From positions 868,001 to 932,000 of the forward strand of contig NZ_CP051204.2 of the NCBI RefSeq assembly GCF_012516375.2: DNA of 64,000 nucleotides, read 5' to 3'. The stretch's first letter is position 1; every line of letters begins with the position of its first letter. The notes under the pieces were generated by a model that was not told where the DNA came from, did not search any database, and was given only the letters and a program-made list of their open reading frames with translations. The position numbers and the translations under genes were made by a program. The stretch is from Chitinophaga oryzae (GTDB lineage: Bacteria > Bacteroidota > Bacteroidia > Chitinophagales > Chitinophagaceae). Shown here one piece after another: positions 18,888 to 27,931 of this stretch.

Positions 18888-20150
18888 TTATTTGGTGTAT
18901 TTTTTAAATACCACGATGGCGTTGTGACCTCCGAAACCGAAGGTATTGCTCATGGCGATATTTACCGGACGGCTTTGTGCTTTACCCAGGGTGAGGTTCA
19001 GGTTGGTTGGGATACCTTCGCCCAGCACAGTGGTGTTGATGGTAGGAGGAACGATATCTTCCTGTGTGGCTTTGATGCAGGCGATGGCCTCGATAGCGCC
19101 GGCAGCGCCCAGCAGGTGGCCGGTCATGGACTTGGTGGCGCTGATGTTTACTTTTTCAGCGTGGTCACCAAAGGCAGCTACGATGGCTTTCAGCTCGCTC
19201 ACGTCACCTACCGGGGTGGAGGTGGTGTGGGAGTTGATATAGTCTACGTCGGTAGTGCTTACACCGGCGTCTTCCAGTGCCTGTTCCATACCCAGTCTGG
19301 CGCCAAGGCCTTCAGGGTGGGTGGCGGTGAGGTGGTAGGCGTCGCAGGTCATGGCGCCGCCGATCATTTCACCATAGATGGTAGCACCTCTGGCGATAGC
19401 GTGTTCGTATTCTTCGAGGACGATAGCGCCGGCGCCTTCACCCATAACGAAGCCGTCGCGTTCTGTATCGAACGGGCGGGAAGCATGTTCCGGATCTTCG
19501 TTGCGGGTAGACAGTGCTTTGAGGGCGTTAAAGCCGGCGATGCCTGCACGGGTTACCGGTGCTTCAGAGCCGCCGGCAACAATGGCGTTGGCTTTACCAA
19601 GGCGGATGTAGTTGAAAGCGTCTACCAGGCCGCTGGTGGAAGAAGCGCAGGCAGACACGGTGCAGAAGTTGATACCCATGAAACCGTATTTCATGGCGAT
19701 CTGTCCTGCAGCGATATCGCAGATCAGCTTGGGAATAAAGAACGGGTTGAACTTAGGCACAAAGTTGGCCTGGGTAAATTCAACGATCTGTTCTTCGAAC
19801 GTGAGCATGCCGCCGTTTCCGGAAGCCCAGATCACGCCTATTTTGGTTTTATCAATTCCTTCCTTGTCGAGGCCGGCATCTGCCACGGCTTCATGGGCAG
19901 CTGCCATCGCGTACTGCGTGAAGTTGTCCATTTTGCGGGCCTCTTTCTTTTCCATATATTTTTCCACATCAAAACCTTTGACTTCACAGGCAAATTTGGT
20001 TTTGAACTCTGTGGTGTCAAACTTAGTGATGGGCCCGGCGCCACTCACGCCTGCCTTCAGATTGCTCCAAAAAGTGTTTACATCATTCCCGATAGGTGTT
20101 AGCGCTCCCATGCCGGTAACCACAACCCTTTTCAGTGTAACAGTACGCAT
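18888..20150 (-). CDS. fabF: Beta-ketoacyl-ACP synthase II
   Basis: This 420-residue protein is a full-length condensing enzyme of type II fatty acid synthesis. The catalytic triad is present: C168 in VSACASS, H308 in HTTSTP, and H345 in SMTGHLLGAAGA, with K340. HTTSTP replaces the more common HGTSTP. It elongates acyl-ACP with malonyl-ACP in the cytoplasm. No acpP or rnc gene is adjacent, although these often flank fabF in this phylum; instead the upstream gene on the same strand is a desaturase, separated by a terminator. A TAAATTTG -7 element lies at 20182-20189. Confidence 0.94.
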   Translation of the reverse strand: MRTVTLKRVVVTGMGALTPIGNDVNTFWSNLKAGVSGAGPITKFDTTEFKTKFACEVKGFDVEKYMEKKEARKMDNFTQYAMAAAHEAVADAGLDKEGIDKTKIGVIWASGNGGMLTFEEQIVEFTQANFVPKFNPFFIPKLICDIAAGQIAMKYGFMGINFCTVSACASSTSGLVDAFNYIRLGKANAIVAGGSEAPVTRAGIAGFNALKALSTRNEDPEHASRPFDTERDGFVMGEGAGAIVLEEYEHAIARGATIYGEMIGGAMTCDAYHLTATHPEGLGARLGMEQALEDAGVSTTDVDYINSHTTSTPVGDVSELKAIVAAFGDHAEKVNISATKSMTGHLLGAAGAIEAIACIKATQEDIVPPTINTTVLGEGIPTNLNLTLGKAQSRPVNIAMSNTFGFGGHNAIVVFKKYTK

Positions 20151-20181
20151 ATTTTTTACTTTAATAAAAAAAGTTAGAGCG

Positions 20182-20189
20182 CAAATTTA
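20182..20189 (-). promoter_or_regulatory. Putative -7 promoter element of fabF
   Basis: The reverse strand reads TAAATTTG, matching the Bacteroidota -7 consensus TAnnTTTG, 31 bases before the fabF start. I see no good TTG element at the usual distance, so support is limited to the -7 box. Confidence 0.45.
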
Positions 20190-20380
20190 GTTACTTATTG
20201 TTATAGATAAGCATATTCATTAAGATTATATGGCATAACTTTCTCCTTTTCGGAGGAAGCTCAATGTGGTGGCTGTTTTGGGGCTGTAAGGAGGGGCGCC
20301 GGAAAAGAAAGTAATGTTATAAAGTGTTAATTTTTGCCATCCGGCAAGGGGAAAAAGCCCGGCCGGCAGTCGTCAAAAGG

Positions 20381-20410
20381 CAGGTGCCCTGCTGTTGGAC
20401 AGGGCACCTG
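20381..20410 (-). terminator. Intrinsic terminator of the desaturase gene
   Basis: A perfect 11-bp stem (CAGGTGCCCTG with CAGGGCACCTG) and an eight-base loop lie 34 bases beyond the desaturase stop; on the reverse strand the stem is followed by CCTTTTGAC, a weak T-run. The rest of the 293-base gap between fabF and the desaturase shows only the fabF -7 box and no gene. Confidence 0.7.
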
Positions 20411-20443
20411 GTATATTACCGGATAATATAATAATGCATGTAC

Positions 20444-21517
20444 TTATGCAGCGACCGCAGCAGCGGTATCGGGCACGGTGCTGATGGGCATGGTACGTTG
20501 TTTCAGGAATGAGATGATTTCCGCGTCTGTCTGGAACCTGTCGCCGATGTTGACAAAATGTTTGGCCAGCAGGTCATAACGTTTGGTCATCAGCCATAAC
20601 CATACATGGAGGAAGTGGATACCGTCAAATACGATGGCGTCGTTGGAAATATACTCATCCAGCGTTTTACGGAAATACACGGGATGTTCTGTCCAGTGCA
20701 TGCTGGGCTTTACATGGTGGCTGATATGATAGCCGTCATTCCAGCATTTATGGTTGTATTTGGTATTGATGCACGTAATACTGTTTTTATAGCAGTTGTC
20801 CGGATCGTCAGCGTCAATAAAAGCGTGCTGCGCCCAGTTGCCCACCATCATGATAATACGGGAGATGATAAAGGGCAGGATGAACACCACAAAAGTAGCC
20901 GGGAAATTAATGAAGGAGAGGCCTACACAGGCGGCGGCGAATAATATTTCACCCCGGATCAGTTTCACCATCAGTTTATTTCTCTTTTTGCGGATATGAT
21001 ACTTCGCTGTATCATAAGCGCCGAAAGTCACGAAAGACCAGAGATAATGCAGGAAGCCCCGGAAAGAGTCGCGCTGGTACGTCATGGTGGAGCTGTCATC
21101 ATCAGGCATATTGTTTTCCGGGTGGTGCATCCCGATATGATGGGAGTAGTAGGATTCCGGTGTTTGCCCAAACAGCGGGCCTATCACCCAGGGAAGGTAA
21201 TTATTGAGAAAGCCGTATTTCTTTTCAAAGAAAGCGCGGTGGCTGGTACAGTGCAGCATCAGGCCAAAGGGGCCTTTGAAGGTAATGTTGTTGAAAAACT
21301 GGTACGCAATAGCGGCGGCCCACCAAAGCCAGTTATTGACGCCCGGCCAGTACATCAGGATCGCCAGCGGCCAGAGGGTGAAAGTGATTTTCAAAGTAAG
21401 GTATACAAAGGGAAGATCGCGCTCGTCACGGATCATTGACTTGAAAAGCCTGTCGAATACAGTTTCCCGTGAAGGTTTAACGTAAACAGGATCAGTAAGA
21501 TGGGTGAGTTGCTTCAT
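20444..21517 (-). CDS. Membrane fatty acid desaturase family protein
   Basis: This 357-residue protein has the three histidine clusters of the membrane di-iron desaturase/hydroxylase superfamily: HCTSH (89-93), HHIGMHH (126-132) and HISHH (264-268). Hydrophobic segments lie around 40-75, 105-118 and 192-225. The active site would face the cytoplasm and act on acyl-lipid or related substrates with oxygen. Neither the substrate nor the position of oxidation can be read from the sequence. The gene is divergent from the LacI regulator, with a 282-base gap that holds no gene. Confidence 0.85.
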   Translation of the reverse strand: MKQLTHLTDPVYVKPSRETVFDRLFKSMIRDERDLPFVYLTLKITFTLWPLAILMYWPGVNNWLWWAAAIAYQFFNNITFKGPFGLMLHCTSHRAFFEKKYGFLNNYLPWVIGPLFGQTPESYYSHHIGMHHPENNMPDDDSSTMTYQRDSFRGFLHYLWSFVTFGAYDTAKYHIRKKRNKLMVKLIRGEILFAAACVGLSFINFPATFVVFILPFIISRIIMMVGNWAQHAFIDADDPDNCYKNSITCINTKYNHKCWNDGYHISHHVKPSMHWTEHPVYFRKTLDEYISNDAIVFDGIHFLHVWLWLMTKRYDLLAKHFVNIGDRFQTDAEIISFLKQRTMPISTVPDTAAAVAA

Positions 21518-21799
21518 ATTGCGTATTAAAATGTCACAAGTTGGCTACAATACCAGTTGTAATTGGCACATACGCCGGTTCTTATATTTTACTAATATTT
21601 GTATAACGCATATTACAGGGCTGATAGTATCCACATGCCCGGCCGTGCTGCTGTAAGATACCCATTTTACGGAGAGTTTGGAATGTTTTAACAGTTTTTT
21701 GTAATTTCCGGCCCCGTGCATCCCTTCCCATACCCGGCAACTAAACCTGTAACCTTAGGCGGCGATGTAACGGAAAACCAATCAAACTAACAAGCACGA

Positions 21800-22816
21800 A
21801 TGAAGAGACTTACGCTCAAGGATGTCGCTAAAATGGCCGGTGTGGCACCTTCTACAGTATCTTTTGTACTCAACGGGAAGGGAAAACAGATGCGGATACG
21901 GGATGAGGTGGCGGCCAAAATTATGCAGGTAGTGGAGAAATCCGGTTACGAGCCCCACCGGGTGGCAGTGAACCTGCGCACCGGACAATCCAAAACACTG
22001 GGCCTGATCGTGGAAAGTATCTCTGGCAGCTTCTTTGCCAGCCTGGCCAAAACCATCGAAACAGAGGCGGAACTGATGGGCTACAACGTGGTGTACTGCA
22101 GTACGGAAAACAATGCCCAGAAAGGCGGAGAGCTGATACGTATGCTCGGCCGGCAGATGGTGGACGGTTACCTGATTACTCCTGCGCCCGGTATGGAAAA
22201 AGAAATACAGCAGCTGGTACAGCATCATAAGCCTGTTGTGCTGATGGATAGCTATTTTCCGGCTATCAAGGCGCCTTATGTGCTGATTGATAACTTCGGA
22301 GGGGTGCAGCAAGGGATGAAACACCTGATAGGAAAGGGTTTCACCCGTATCGCCTTTGTTACGGTAGACGTAAAACTGATACAGCTGCAGGAACGCCTGC
22401 GCGGGTATGTATCTACCCTTAAAGAGCACCACCTGCCCCTGCGGAAGAAACATGTATTGCACCTGAAGTATCATAAACTCCGGGAAGACGCCCTCCGGGA
22501 GATGAAGCAGTTTATTGAAAGCAATCCCGATCTCGAAGCGATATTTTTTGCCACCAACTATCTCGGTATCCTCGGCCTGGAAGCCATCGCCAGCTTAGGC
22601 CTCCGTATGCCTGACGACCTGTCGGTGATCTGCTTCGATGACCATGATATTTTCCGGCTGTATCCGCCGGGTATTTCCGTGATAGAACAACCGATAGAAG
22701 GCATCGCCAAAACCGCTATCGCCATGCTCATGCAGCAGCTGGGCAAAAAGCCGGCGCCTGTCAAAAATCCTGCTGTGGAGCTGCCGGGACGGTTTATTGT
22801 GCGGGGATCGGCATAA
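21800..22816 (+). CDS. LacI-family transcriptional regulator
   Basis: This 338-residue protein has an N-terminal helix-turn-helix (LKDVAKMAGVAPSTVSFVLNG, about 5-25), the hinge region, and a periplasmic-binding-protein-like effector domain (TLGLIVESISGSFFASLAK; VICFDDHDIFRLYPPGIS). It is the expected repressor or activator of the two GH92 genes that follow on the same strand. A CG-centred palindrome at 23031-23040, between this gene and the first GH92 gene, is a candidate operator. The effector is unknown; a mannose-derived sugar would fit the neighbours. Confidence 0.9.
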   Translation: MKRLTLKDVAKMAGVAPSTVSFVLNGKGKQMRIRDEVAAKIMQVVEKSGYEPHRVAVNLRTGQSKTLGLIVESISGSFFASLAKTIETEAELMGYNVVYCSTENNAQKGGELIRMLGRQMVDGYLITPAPGMEKEIQQLVQHHKPVVLMDSYFPAIKAPYVLIDNFGGVQQGMKHLIGKGFTRIAFVTVDVKLIQLQERLRGYVSTLKEHHLPLRKKHVLHLKYHKLREDALREMKQFIESNPDLEAIFFATNYLGILGLEAIASLGLRMPDDLSVICFDDHDIFRLYPPGISVIEQPIEGIAKTAIAMLMQQLGKKPAPVKNPAVELPGRFIVRGSA

Positions 22817-22949
22817 GAGCCGGCCGCCGCACTGCGTTGCAGCGCTTACCTGCTGACCAGGGAGATAGCCGGCCCACCGTTTATCCCTTTTCCGGCAAAA
22901 AAAAGGATAATACCTGCGATAGATCCAAAAATATGTATACATTTAAAAA

Positions 22950-23013
22950 CTGTTTCCGGGGGAAGTGCGTATGGAAGACCCCGGAAACAGGGAAAGGATT
23001 CGGTGAATCTTTT
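22950..23013 (+). terminator. Double hairpin between the LacI gene and the GH92 genes
   Basis: A perfect 12-bp stem (CTGTTTCCGGGG at 22950-22961 with CCCCGGAAACAG at 22979-22990) is followed by a small GATTC-GGT-GAATC hairpin and a run of eight T from about 23009. The second hairpin with the T-run resembles an intrinsic terminator for the regulator gene; the first could make it stronger or form an attenuator. The 306-base gap holds no other gene. Confidence 0.6.
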
Positions 23014-23030
23014 TTTTCTGTACAGATGCT

Positions 23031-23040
23031 AAATCGATTT
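23031..23040. promoter_or_regulatory. Candidate LacI-type operator upstream of the GH92 genes
   Basis: AAATCGATTT is a perfect palindrome centred on CG, the usual form of LacI-family operators. It lies 83 bases before the first GH92 start and just after the double hairpin. Short palindromes like this occur by chance, so support is moderate. Confidence 0.35.
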
Positions 23041-23122
23041 TTCTAATAATTGCGCGTAAAGCAATACCGCTGTCTAAGCAGGAAAAATTCCAGTCCCTGT
23101 CTGACCTGCCGGGTATTGATTT

Positions 23123-25435
23123 ATGAAGAAACAACCACACAATATGAAAAAAGTTGGAATGCTGGCAGCTGCTTTACTGTGCCTGCATGGCGCACAAAGC
23201 CAGACAGTGTACAAAGTGGCTGAACCGGTGGAATGGGTCAACACCCTGATGGGCACCGATTCTAAAGTAAGCCTGTCGAACGGTAATACCTATCCCGCCA
23301 TCGCCCTGCCCTGGGGCATGAACTTCTGGATGCCGCAAACAGGCGCCATGGGCAACGGATGGGCCTATCAATACACGGCCGACAAAATCAGGGGCTTTAA
23401 ACAAACACACCAACCTTCTCCCTGGATCAACGACTATGGCCAGTTTGCCATGATGCCCGTTACCGGTAAGCTGAAATTCGATCAAAACAAAAGAGCCAGC
23501 TGGTTCTCCCATAAAACGGAAGTAGCCAAACCCTACTACTACAGCGTATACCTGGCAGATGCGGACGTGACAACAGAAATCACGCCTACAGAGCGCGCGG
23601 CTCAACTGCGTTTTACCTTCCCAGCTACGGACAGTGCCTTTGTAGTGGTGGATGCATTTGATAAGGGGTCCTATATTAAGATCCTGCCCAAAGAACAAAA
23701 GATCATGGGGTATACCACCAAAAACAGCGGTGGCGTACCATCCAACTTCAAAAACTATTTTGTTATCTATTTTGATAAACCGTTCACTGTGGCCACCGCA
23801 TGGCGCGATTCCACGCTGCTGAAAGACCAGCTGGAGTTGCAGGCAGACCATGCCGGTGCCGTGGTGGGCTTCAAAACAAAAAAAGGTGAACAGGTGGTAG
23901 CCAGAACAGCTTCTTCCTTTATCAGCTTTGAACAGGCGGAGCTCAACCTCCAGCGTGAAGTAGGCAAAGACGGCTTCGACATTACCCGCCGGAAAGCGAA
24001 AGACAGCTGGAACAAAGAGCTGGGCCGCCTGTCTGTGGAAGGCGGTACCTCCGAACAGGTAAGCACCTTCTACTCATCCCTGTACAGGACCATGCTGTTC
24101 CCCCGCAAATTCTATGAAATCAATGCGAAAAACGAAGTGGTGCATTACAGCCCGTTCAACGGACAGGTGCTGCCCGGCTATATGTTTACCGACAATGGTT
24201 TCTGGGACACCTTCCGCGCGGTACATCCGTTCTTCACCCTGATGTATCCTTCCCTCAGCGGACATATCATGGAAGGCCTGGCCAATTCCTATAAGGAAAG
24301 CGGCTGGTTGCCCGAATGGGCCAGCCCCGGTCACCGTGACTGTATGATCGGTTCCAACTCCGCTTCCCTCATCGCTGACGCTTACCTGAAAGGTATCCGG
24401 GGCTATGACATCAATACCCTCTACGAAGCGATCCTGAAAAACACGGAAAACGAAGGCCCGCTCTCTTCTGTAGGCCGCAAAGGCGTGAAATACTACAACG
24501 AGCTGGGTTACGTTCCCTACGATGTGGACGTGAACGAAAATGCCGCCCGTACACTGGAATACGCCTATGACGATTTTACCATCTACGAGCTGGCCAAAGC
24601 GCTGAACAGGCCGAAGGAAGAAATAGCCCGTTTTGCCAAACGGTCCCAGAACTACCGCAACCTGTTCGACCCGGAAACAAAACTGATGCGCGGCAAAAAT
24701 AAAGACGGCCGCTTCCAGGCACCGTTCAACCCGTTCAAATGGGGCGACGCTTTCACGGAAGGCAACAGCTGGCACTATACCTGGTCTGTATTTCATGACG
24801 TACAGGGACTGGCTAACCTGATGGGCGGCCGCGAATCGTTCACCAATATGCTGGATTCCGTTTTCAAAATGGCGCCGGTATATGATGAAAGTTACTATGG
24901 CACCGTCATCCACGAAATCCGCGAAATGCAGATCATGAACATGGGCCAGTATGCGCACGGTAATCAGCCGATCCAGCACATGATTTACCTCTATAACTAC
25001 GCAGGCCAGCCCTGGAAAACCCAGTACTGGATCCGCCAGGTAATGGAGCGCCTGTATAAAGCTACGCCCGATGGGTACTGTGGCGACGAGGACAACGGGC
25101 AGACTTCCGCCTGGTACGTGTTCTCCGCTATGGGCTTCTACCCGGTATGCCCCGGCACACAGCAATATGTATTGGGTACTCCCCTGTTCGCCAAACTCAC
25201 CATGACGCTGGAAGACGGCAAAAAAATGGTGATCGAAGCGCCAGGCAACAGTGCCACAAACCTGTACGTGCAACAGGCGGCGCTGAACGGTCAGCCCTAT
25301 ACGAAAAACTGGATCAGCCACCAGGACCTGCAGAAAGGCGGTAAGCTGGTATTCCGTATGGGCGCTACCCCTGAAAAAACAAGAGGTACGCAGCCGGCGG
25401 CTTTCCCGTACTCTTATTCAACAGCCAATAAATAA
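23123..25435 (+). CDS. GH92 alpha-mannosidase, alpha-1,2 type motif set
   Basis: This 770-residue secreted protein has a signal peptide (ending near GAQSQ) and the two-domain GH92 fold: N-terminal beta-sandwich (VNTLMGTDSKVSLSNGNTYP) and C-terminal alpha/alpha barrel. Family members are calcium-dependent inverting exo-alpha-mannosidases. E546 in EGNSW, H597-E598, D655 and D657 in GDEDNG have the spacing of E533, H584-E585, D642 and D644 of Bt3990, where the His-Glu pair gives alpha-1,2 specificity; the alignment is from memory of that work. It is followed by a second GH92 gene after a terminator. The start may instead be Met at 23144, which gives a more typical signal peptide. Confidence 0.93.
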   Translation: MKKQPHNMKKVGMLAAALLCLHGAQSQTVYKVAEPVEWVNTLMGTDSKVSLSNGNTYPAIALPWGMNFWMPQTGAMGNGWAYQYTADKIRGFKQTHQPSPWINDYGQFAMMPVTGKLKFDQNKRASWFSHKTEVAKPYYYSVYLADADVTTEITPTERAAQLRFTFPATDSAFVVVDAFDKGSYIKILPKEQKIMGYTTKNSGGVPSNFKNYFVIYFDKPFTVATAWRDSTLLKDQLELQADHAGAVVGFKTKKGEQVVARTASSFISFEQAELNLQREVGKDGFDITRRKAKDSWNKELGRLSVEGGTSEQVSTFYSSLYRTMLFPRKFYEINAKNEVVHYSPFNGQVLPGYMFTDNGFWDTFRAVHPFFTLMYPSLSGHIMEGLANSYKESGWLPEWASPGHRDCMIGSNSASLIADAYLKGIRGYDINTLYEAILKNTENEGPLSSVGRKGVKYYNELGYVPYDVDVNENAARTLEYAYDDFTIYELAKALNRPKEEIARFAKRSQNYRNLFDPETKLMRGKNKDGRFQAPFNPFKWGDAFTEGNSWHYTWSVFHDVQGLANLMGGRESFTNMLDSVFKMAPVYDESYYGTVIHEIREMQIMNMGQYAHGNQPIQHMIYLYNYAGQPWKTQYWIRQVMERLYKATPDGYCGDEDNGQTSAWYVFSAMGFYPVCPGTQQYVLGTPLFAKLTMTLEDGKKMVIEAPGNSATNLYVQQAALNGQPYTKNWISHQDLQKGGKLVFRMGATPEKTRGTQPAAFPYSYSTANK

Positions 25436-25476
25436 AAAACGATATAGAAGAATTTCATTGTTCACTGTAAATAATT

Positions 25477-25506
25477 CATCCCGATTCTTCGGGATGTAAT
25501 TTTTTT
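25477..25506 (+). terminator. Terminator between the two GH92 genes
   Basis: The stem CATCCCGA / TCGGGATG with loop TTCT is followed by TAATTTTTTT. It lies 41 bases after the first GH92 stop, so the second gene may be only partly co-transcribed. Confidence 0.75.
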
Positions 25507-25531
25507 CCAGACACGTTTTAAACTGATACCG

Positions 25532-27820
25532 ATGACCAACAGGATTATTTTCTTATCGATACTCTGCTGTATCGGTACTTCCCTCCGGGCGCAGGAGAAT
25601 GTGCTGTCCTACGTAAAGCCGATTACCGGCACACAACGCATGGGACATACCTATCCCGGTCCTACCGTACCTTTCGGCGCTGTACAGCTCAGCCCTGAAA
25701 CAGACACGCTCTCTTATGAGATGAACGGCAAATACAACAAGGACGTCTACAAATACTGCGCAGGTTATCAATATGAAGATAAAACCATTGTAGGCTTCAG
25801 CCATACCCACTTCAGCGGCACCGGCCACTCCGACCTGGGCGATTTTCTCATTATGCCCACTACCGGCGCACTGCAGCTGAACCCGGGAACGGCGGATCAC
25901 CCTGAGAGCGGCTACCGCAGCAGGTTCTCTCATAGCACCGAAGTTGCAGAACCGGCCTACTACAAAGTGAAACTGGAGGATGACAATATCCTCGCCGAAC
26001 TCACCGCCAGCAACCGCGTAGGCTTCCATCAGTATACCTTTCCCGCTTCTGATCAGTCACACATCGTCCTGGACCTGATGTCCGGCATCTATAACTACCC
26101 CAACAAAAACGTATGGACTTTTGTACGGGTAGAAAACGATACGCTGATTACCGGCTACCGCCAAACCAGCGGCTGGGCACGCACCCGCACCGTTTATTTC
26201 GCCATGACGTTTTCCAAACCCTTTAAAGAATACGGGCATCGTAATTATACCAGCGATGTATACAAAGGCTTTTACCGCAAGTTCGACCAGACAAAAAATT
26301 TCCCTGAGATGGCAGGCCGCCAGATAAGGGCTTACTTCGACTTCAACACCACGGAAGGAGAAAAAATTAAAATAAAATTTGCGATCTCACCGGTGAGCAC
26401 CGCCGGCGCACTCAAAAACCTGCAGACAGAGATCCCCGGCTGGGACTTTGACCAGGTAAAGCGGGAAGGCCAGGCGCTGTGGACAAAAGAGCTGAATAAA
26501 ATACAGATTGCCTCCAACAGCCGGGAAGAGAAAGAGAATTTCTACACCGCCATGTACCACGCATTCGTGAATCCGACTACCTATATGGACGTAGACGGGC
26601 AATACCGCGGCCTGGACCAGAACAATTATACCGCTAACGGATATACGAACTATACTACTTTCTCCCTTTGGGACACTTACCGTGCATTGCACCCGCTTTT
26701 TAACGTAGTGCAACCCGGGCGGAACGCGGACATGGTACAGTCTATGCTGCACCATTACGAACAGAGCGTACAGCACATGCTGCCGGTATGGTCGCACTAC
26801 GCCAACGAAAACTGGTGTATGATCGGTTACCACAGCGTATCGGTGATTGCAGACGCCATCATGAAAGGCAACGCCCCCTTTGATGTGAACAAAGCGCTCG
26901 AAGCCTGCGTGACCACCGCACGGCACCGCACGTACGACGGATTGGGCTATTACATGGACATGGGCTACGTACCGGAAGATAAAAACGGTTCTTCCGTTTC
27001 CAAAACGCTGGAATACGCCTATGACGACTGGTGTATCGCGCAGGTAGCCAAAAAACTGGGCAGGACAGACCTCTATGATGAGTTCATCAAACGGGCGGCC
27101 AACTATAAAAATGTGTATGATAAAGCCTCCGGCTTTATGCGCCCCCGACTGAGCGACGGTACTTTCAAGGCAGCCTTTGATCCTTTGCAGACGCACGACC
27201 AGGGCTTCATTGAAGGCAACGCCTGGAACTACAGCCTTTACGTGCCGCACAACCCCGACGATATGATTGCCATGATGGGCGGAAAAAAACAATTCACGCA
27301 ACACCTCGATTCCCTTTTTACCATGCATCTGCCGGACAAGTACTTCGCCGAAACAGAAGACATCACCCGTGACGGTATCATCGGTAACTATGTACATGGC
27401 AACGAGCCTTCGCATCATGTGGCTTACCTCTATAACTGGACCGGCTATCCGTGGAAGACGCAGGAACGTGTGCGCATGATCCTGAAAAAGATGTACCACC
27501 CCGGCCCCGATGGTCTCGGCGGGAACGACGACTGCGGCCAGATGAGCGCATGGTATATCTTCAGCTCTCTCGGTTTTTACCCGGTATGCCCGGGATCAGA
27601 CCAGTACGCCCTGGGAAGCCCTGCGGTAGACAAAGCCACCCTGCAGCTGGAGAACGGCAAAACGTTTGTGATCGATGTAAAAAACCAGGGAGATAAAAAT
27701 GTATATGTGCAGAAGGTTTTACTGAACGGAAAGCCGTTAAACCGCCTGTATATCACGCATAGTGACATTATGGAGGGTGGAAATATGACGTTTTATATGA
27801 GCAGCAAACCGAACAAGTGA
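25532..27820 (+). CDS. GH92 alpha-mannosidase, second type
   Basis: This 762-residue protein has a signal peptide (ending near SLRAQ) and full GH92 architecture, with KPITGTQRMGHTYPG at the start of the beta-sandwich and GFSHTHFSGTGHSD in it. The catalytic acid motif EGNAW is at residues 561-565. It lacks the His-Glu pair found in its neighbour, has HGNEPSHH instead of HGNQPIQH, and has GNDDCG where the neighbour has GDEDNG. It therefore belongs to another GH92 subgroup, probably with another linkage preference. Together the two enzymes could trim branched alpha-mannans or N-glycans. Location is periplasmic or surface. Confidence 0.93.
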   Translation: MTNRIIFLSILCCIGTSLRAQENVLSYVKPITGTQRMGHTYPGPTVPFGAVQLSPETDTLSYEMNGKYNKDVYKYCAGYQYEDKTIVGFSHTHFSGTGHSDLGDFLIMPTTGALQLNPGTADHPESGYRSRFSHSTEVAEPAYYKVKLEDDNILAELTASNRVGFHQYTFPASDQSHIVLDLMSGIYNYPNKNVWTFVRVENDTLITGYRQTSGWARTRTVYFAMTFSKPFKEYGHRNYTSDVYKGFYRKFDQTKNFPEMAGRQIRAYFDFNTTEGEKIKIKFAISPVSTAGALKNLQTEIPGWDFDQVKREGQALWTKELNKIQIASNSREEKENFYTAMYHAFVNPTTYMDVDGQYRGLDQNNYTANGYTNYTTFSLWDTYRALHPLFNVVQPGRNADMVQSMLHHYEQSVQHMLPVWSHYANENWCMIGYHSVSVIADAIMKGNAPFDVNKALEACVTTARHRTYDGLGYYMDMGYVPEDKNGSSVSKTLEYAYDDWCIAQVAKKLGRTDLYDEFIKRAANYKNVYDKASGFMRPRLSDGTFKAAFDPLQTHDQGFIEGNAWNYSLYVPHNPDDMIAMMGGKKQFTQHLDSLFTMHLPDKYFAETEDITRDGIIGNYVHGNEPSHHVAYLYNWTGYPWKTQERVRMILKKMYHPGPDGLGGNDDCGQMSAWYIFSSLGFYPVCPGSDQYALGSPAVDKATLQLENGKTFVIDVKNQGDKNVYVQKVLLNGKPLNRLYITHSDIMEGGNMTFYMSSKPNK

Positions 27821-27841
27821 CCCGTTCGAATGCATAAAGCG

Positions 27842-27876
27842 AAGGCCCCTGCATGGATGGCGGGGGCCTTTTTATT
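27842..27876 (+). terminator. Terminator of the second GH92 gene
   Basis: The stem AAGGCCCCTGC / GCGGGGGCCTT (one G-T pair) is followed by TTTTTATT. It lies 21 bases past the stop. Confidence 0.85.
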
Positions 27877-27892
27877 GCACACAGGTATCTTC

Positions 27893-27928
27893 AAAAAGAA
27901 AGGAGGCCGTTGAGGCCTCCTTTCTTTT
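27893..27928 (-). terminator. Terminator of the sugar dehydrogenase fusion gene
   Basis: A perfect 14-bp stem (AAAGAAAGGAGGCC with GGCCTCCTTTCTTT) and a five-base loop lie directly after the stop at 27932. T-runs are built into both sides, so it can act in both directions. Confidence 0.8.
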
Positions 27929-27931
27929 ATG

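Noticed and set aside
24950..24985. Loss of the GH92 catalytic acid in the first enzyme because of HGNQP in place of HGNEP
   Set aside because: The spacing to the other catalytic residues shows that the acid is in the EGNSW motif (E546), which is intact; the Gln is at another position.
24074..25321. A 415-codon open frame antisense to the first GH92 gene
   Set aside because: It covers the catalytic region of a well-matched GH92 enzyme and has no motif of its own.
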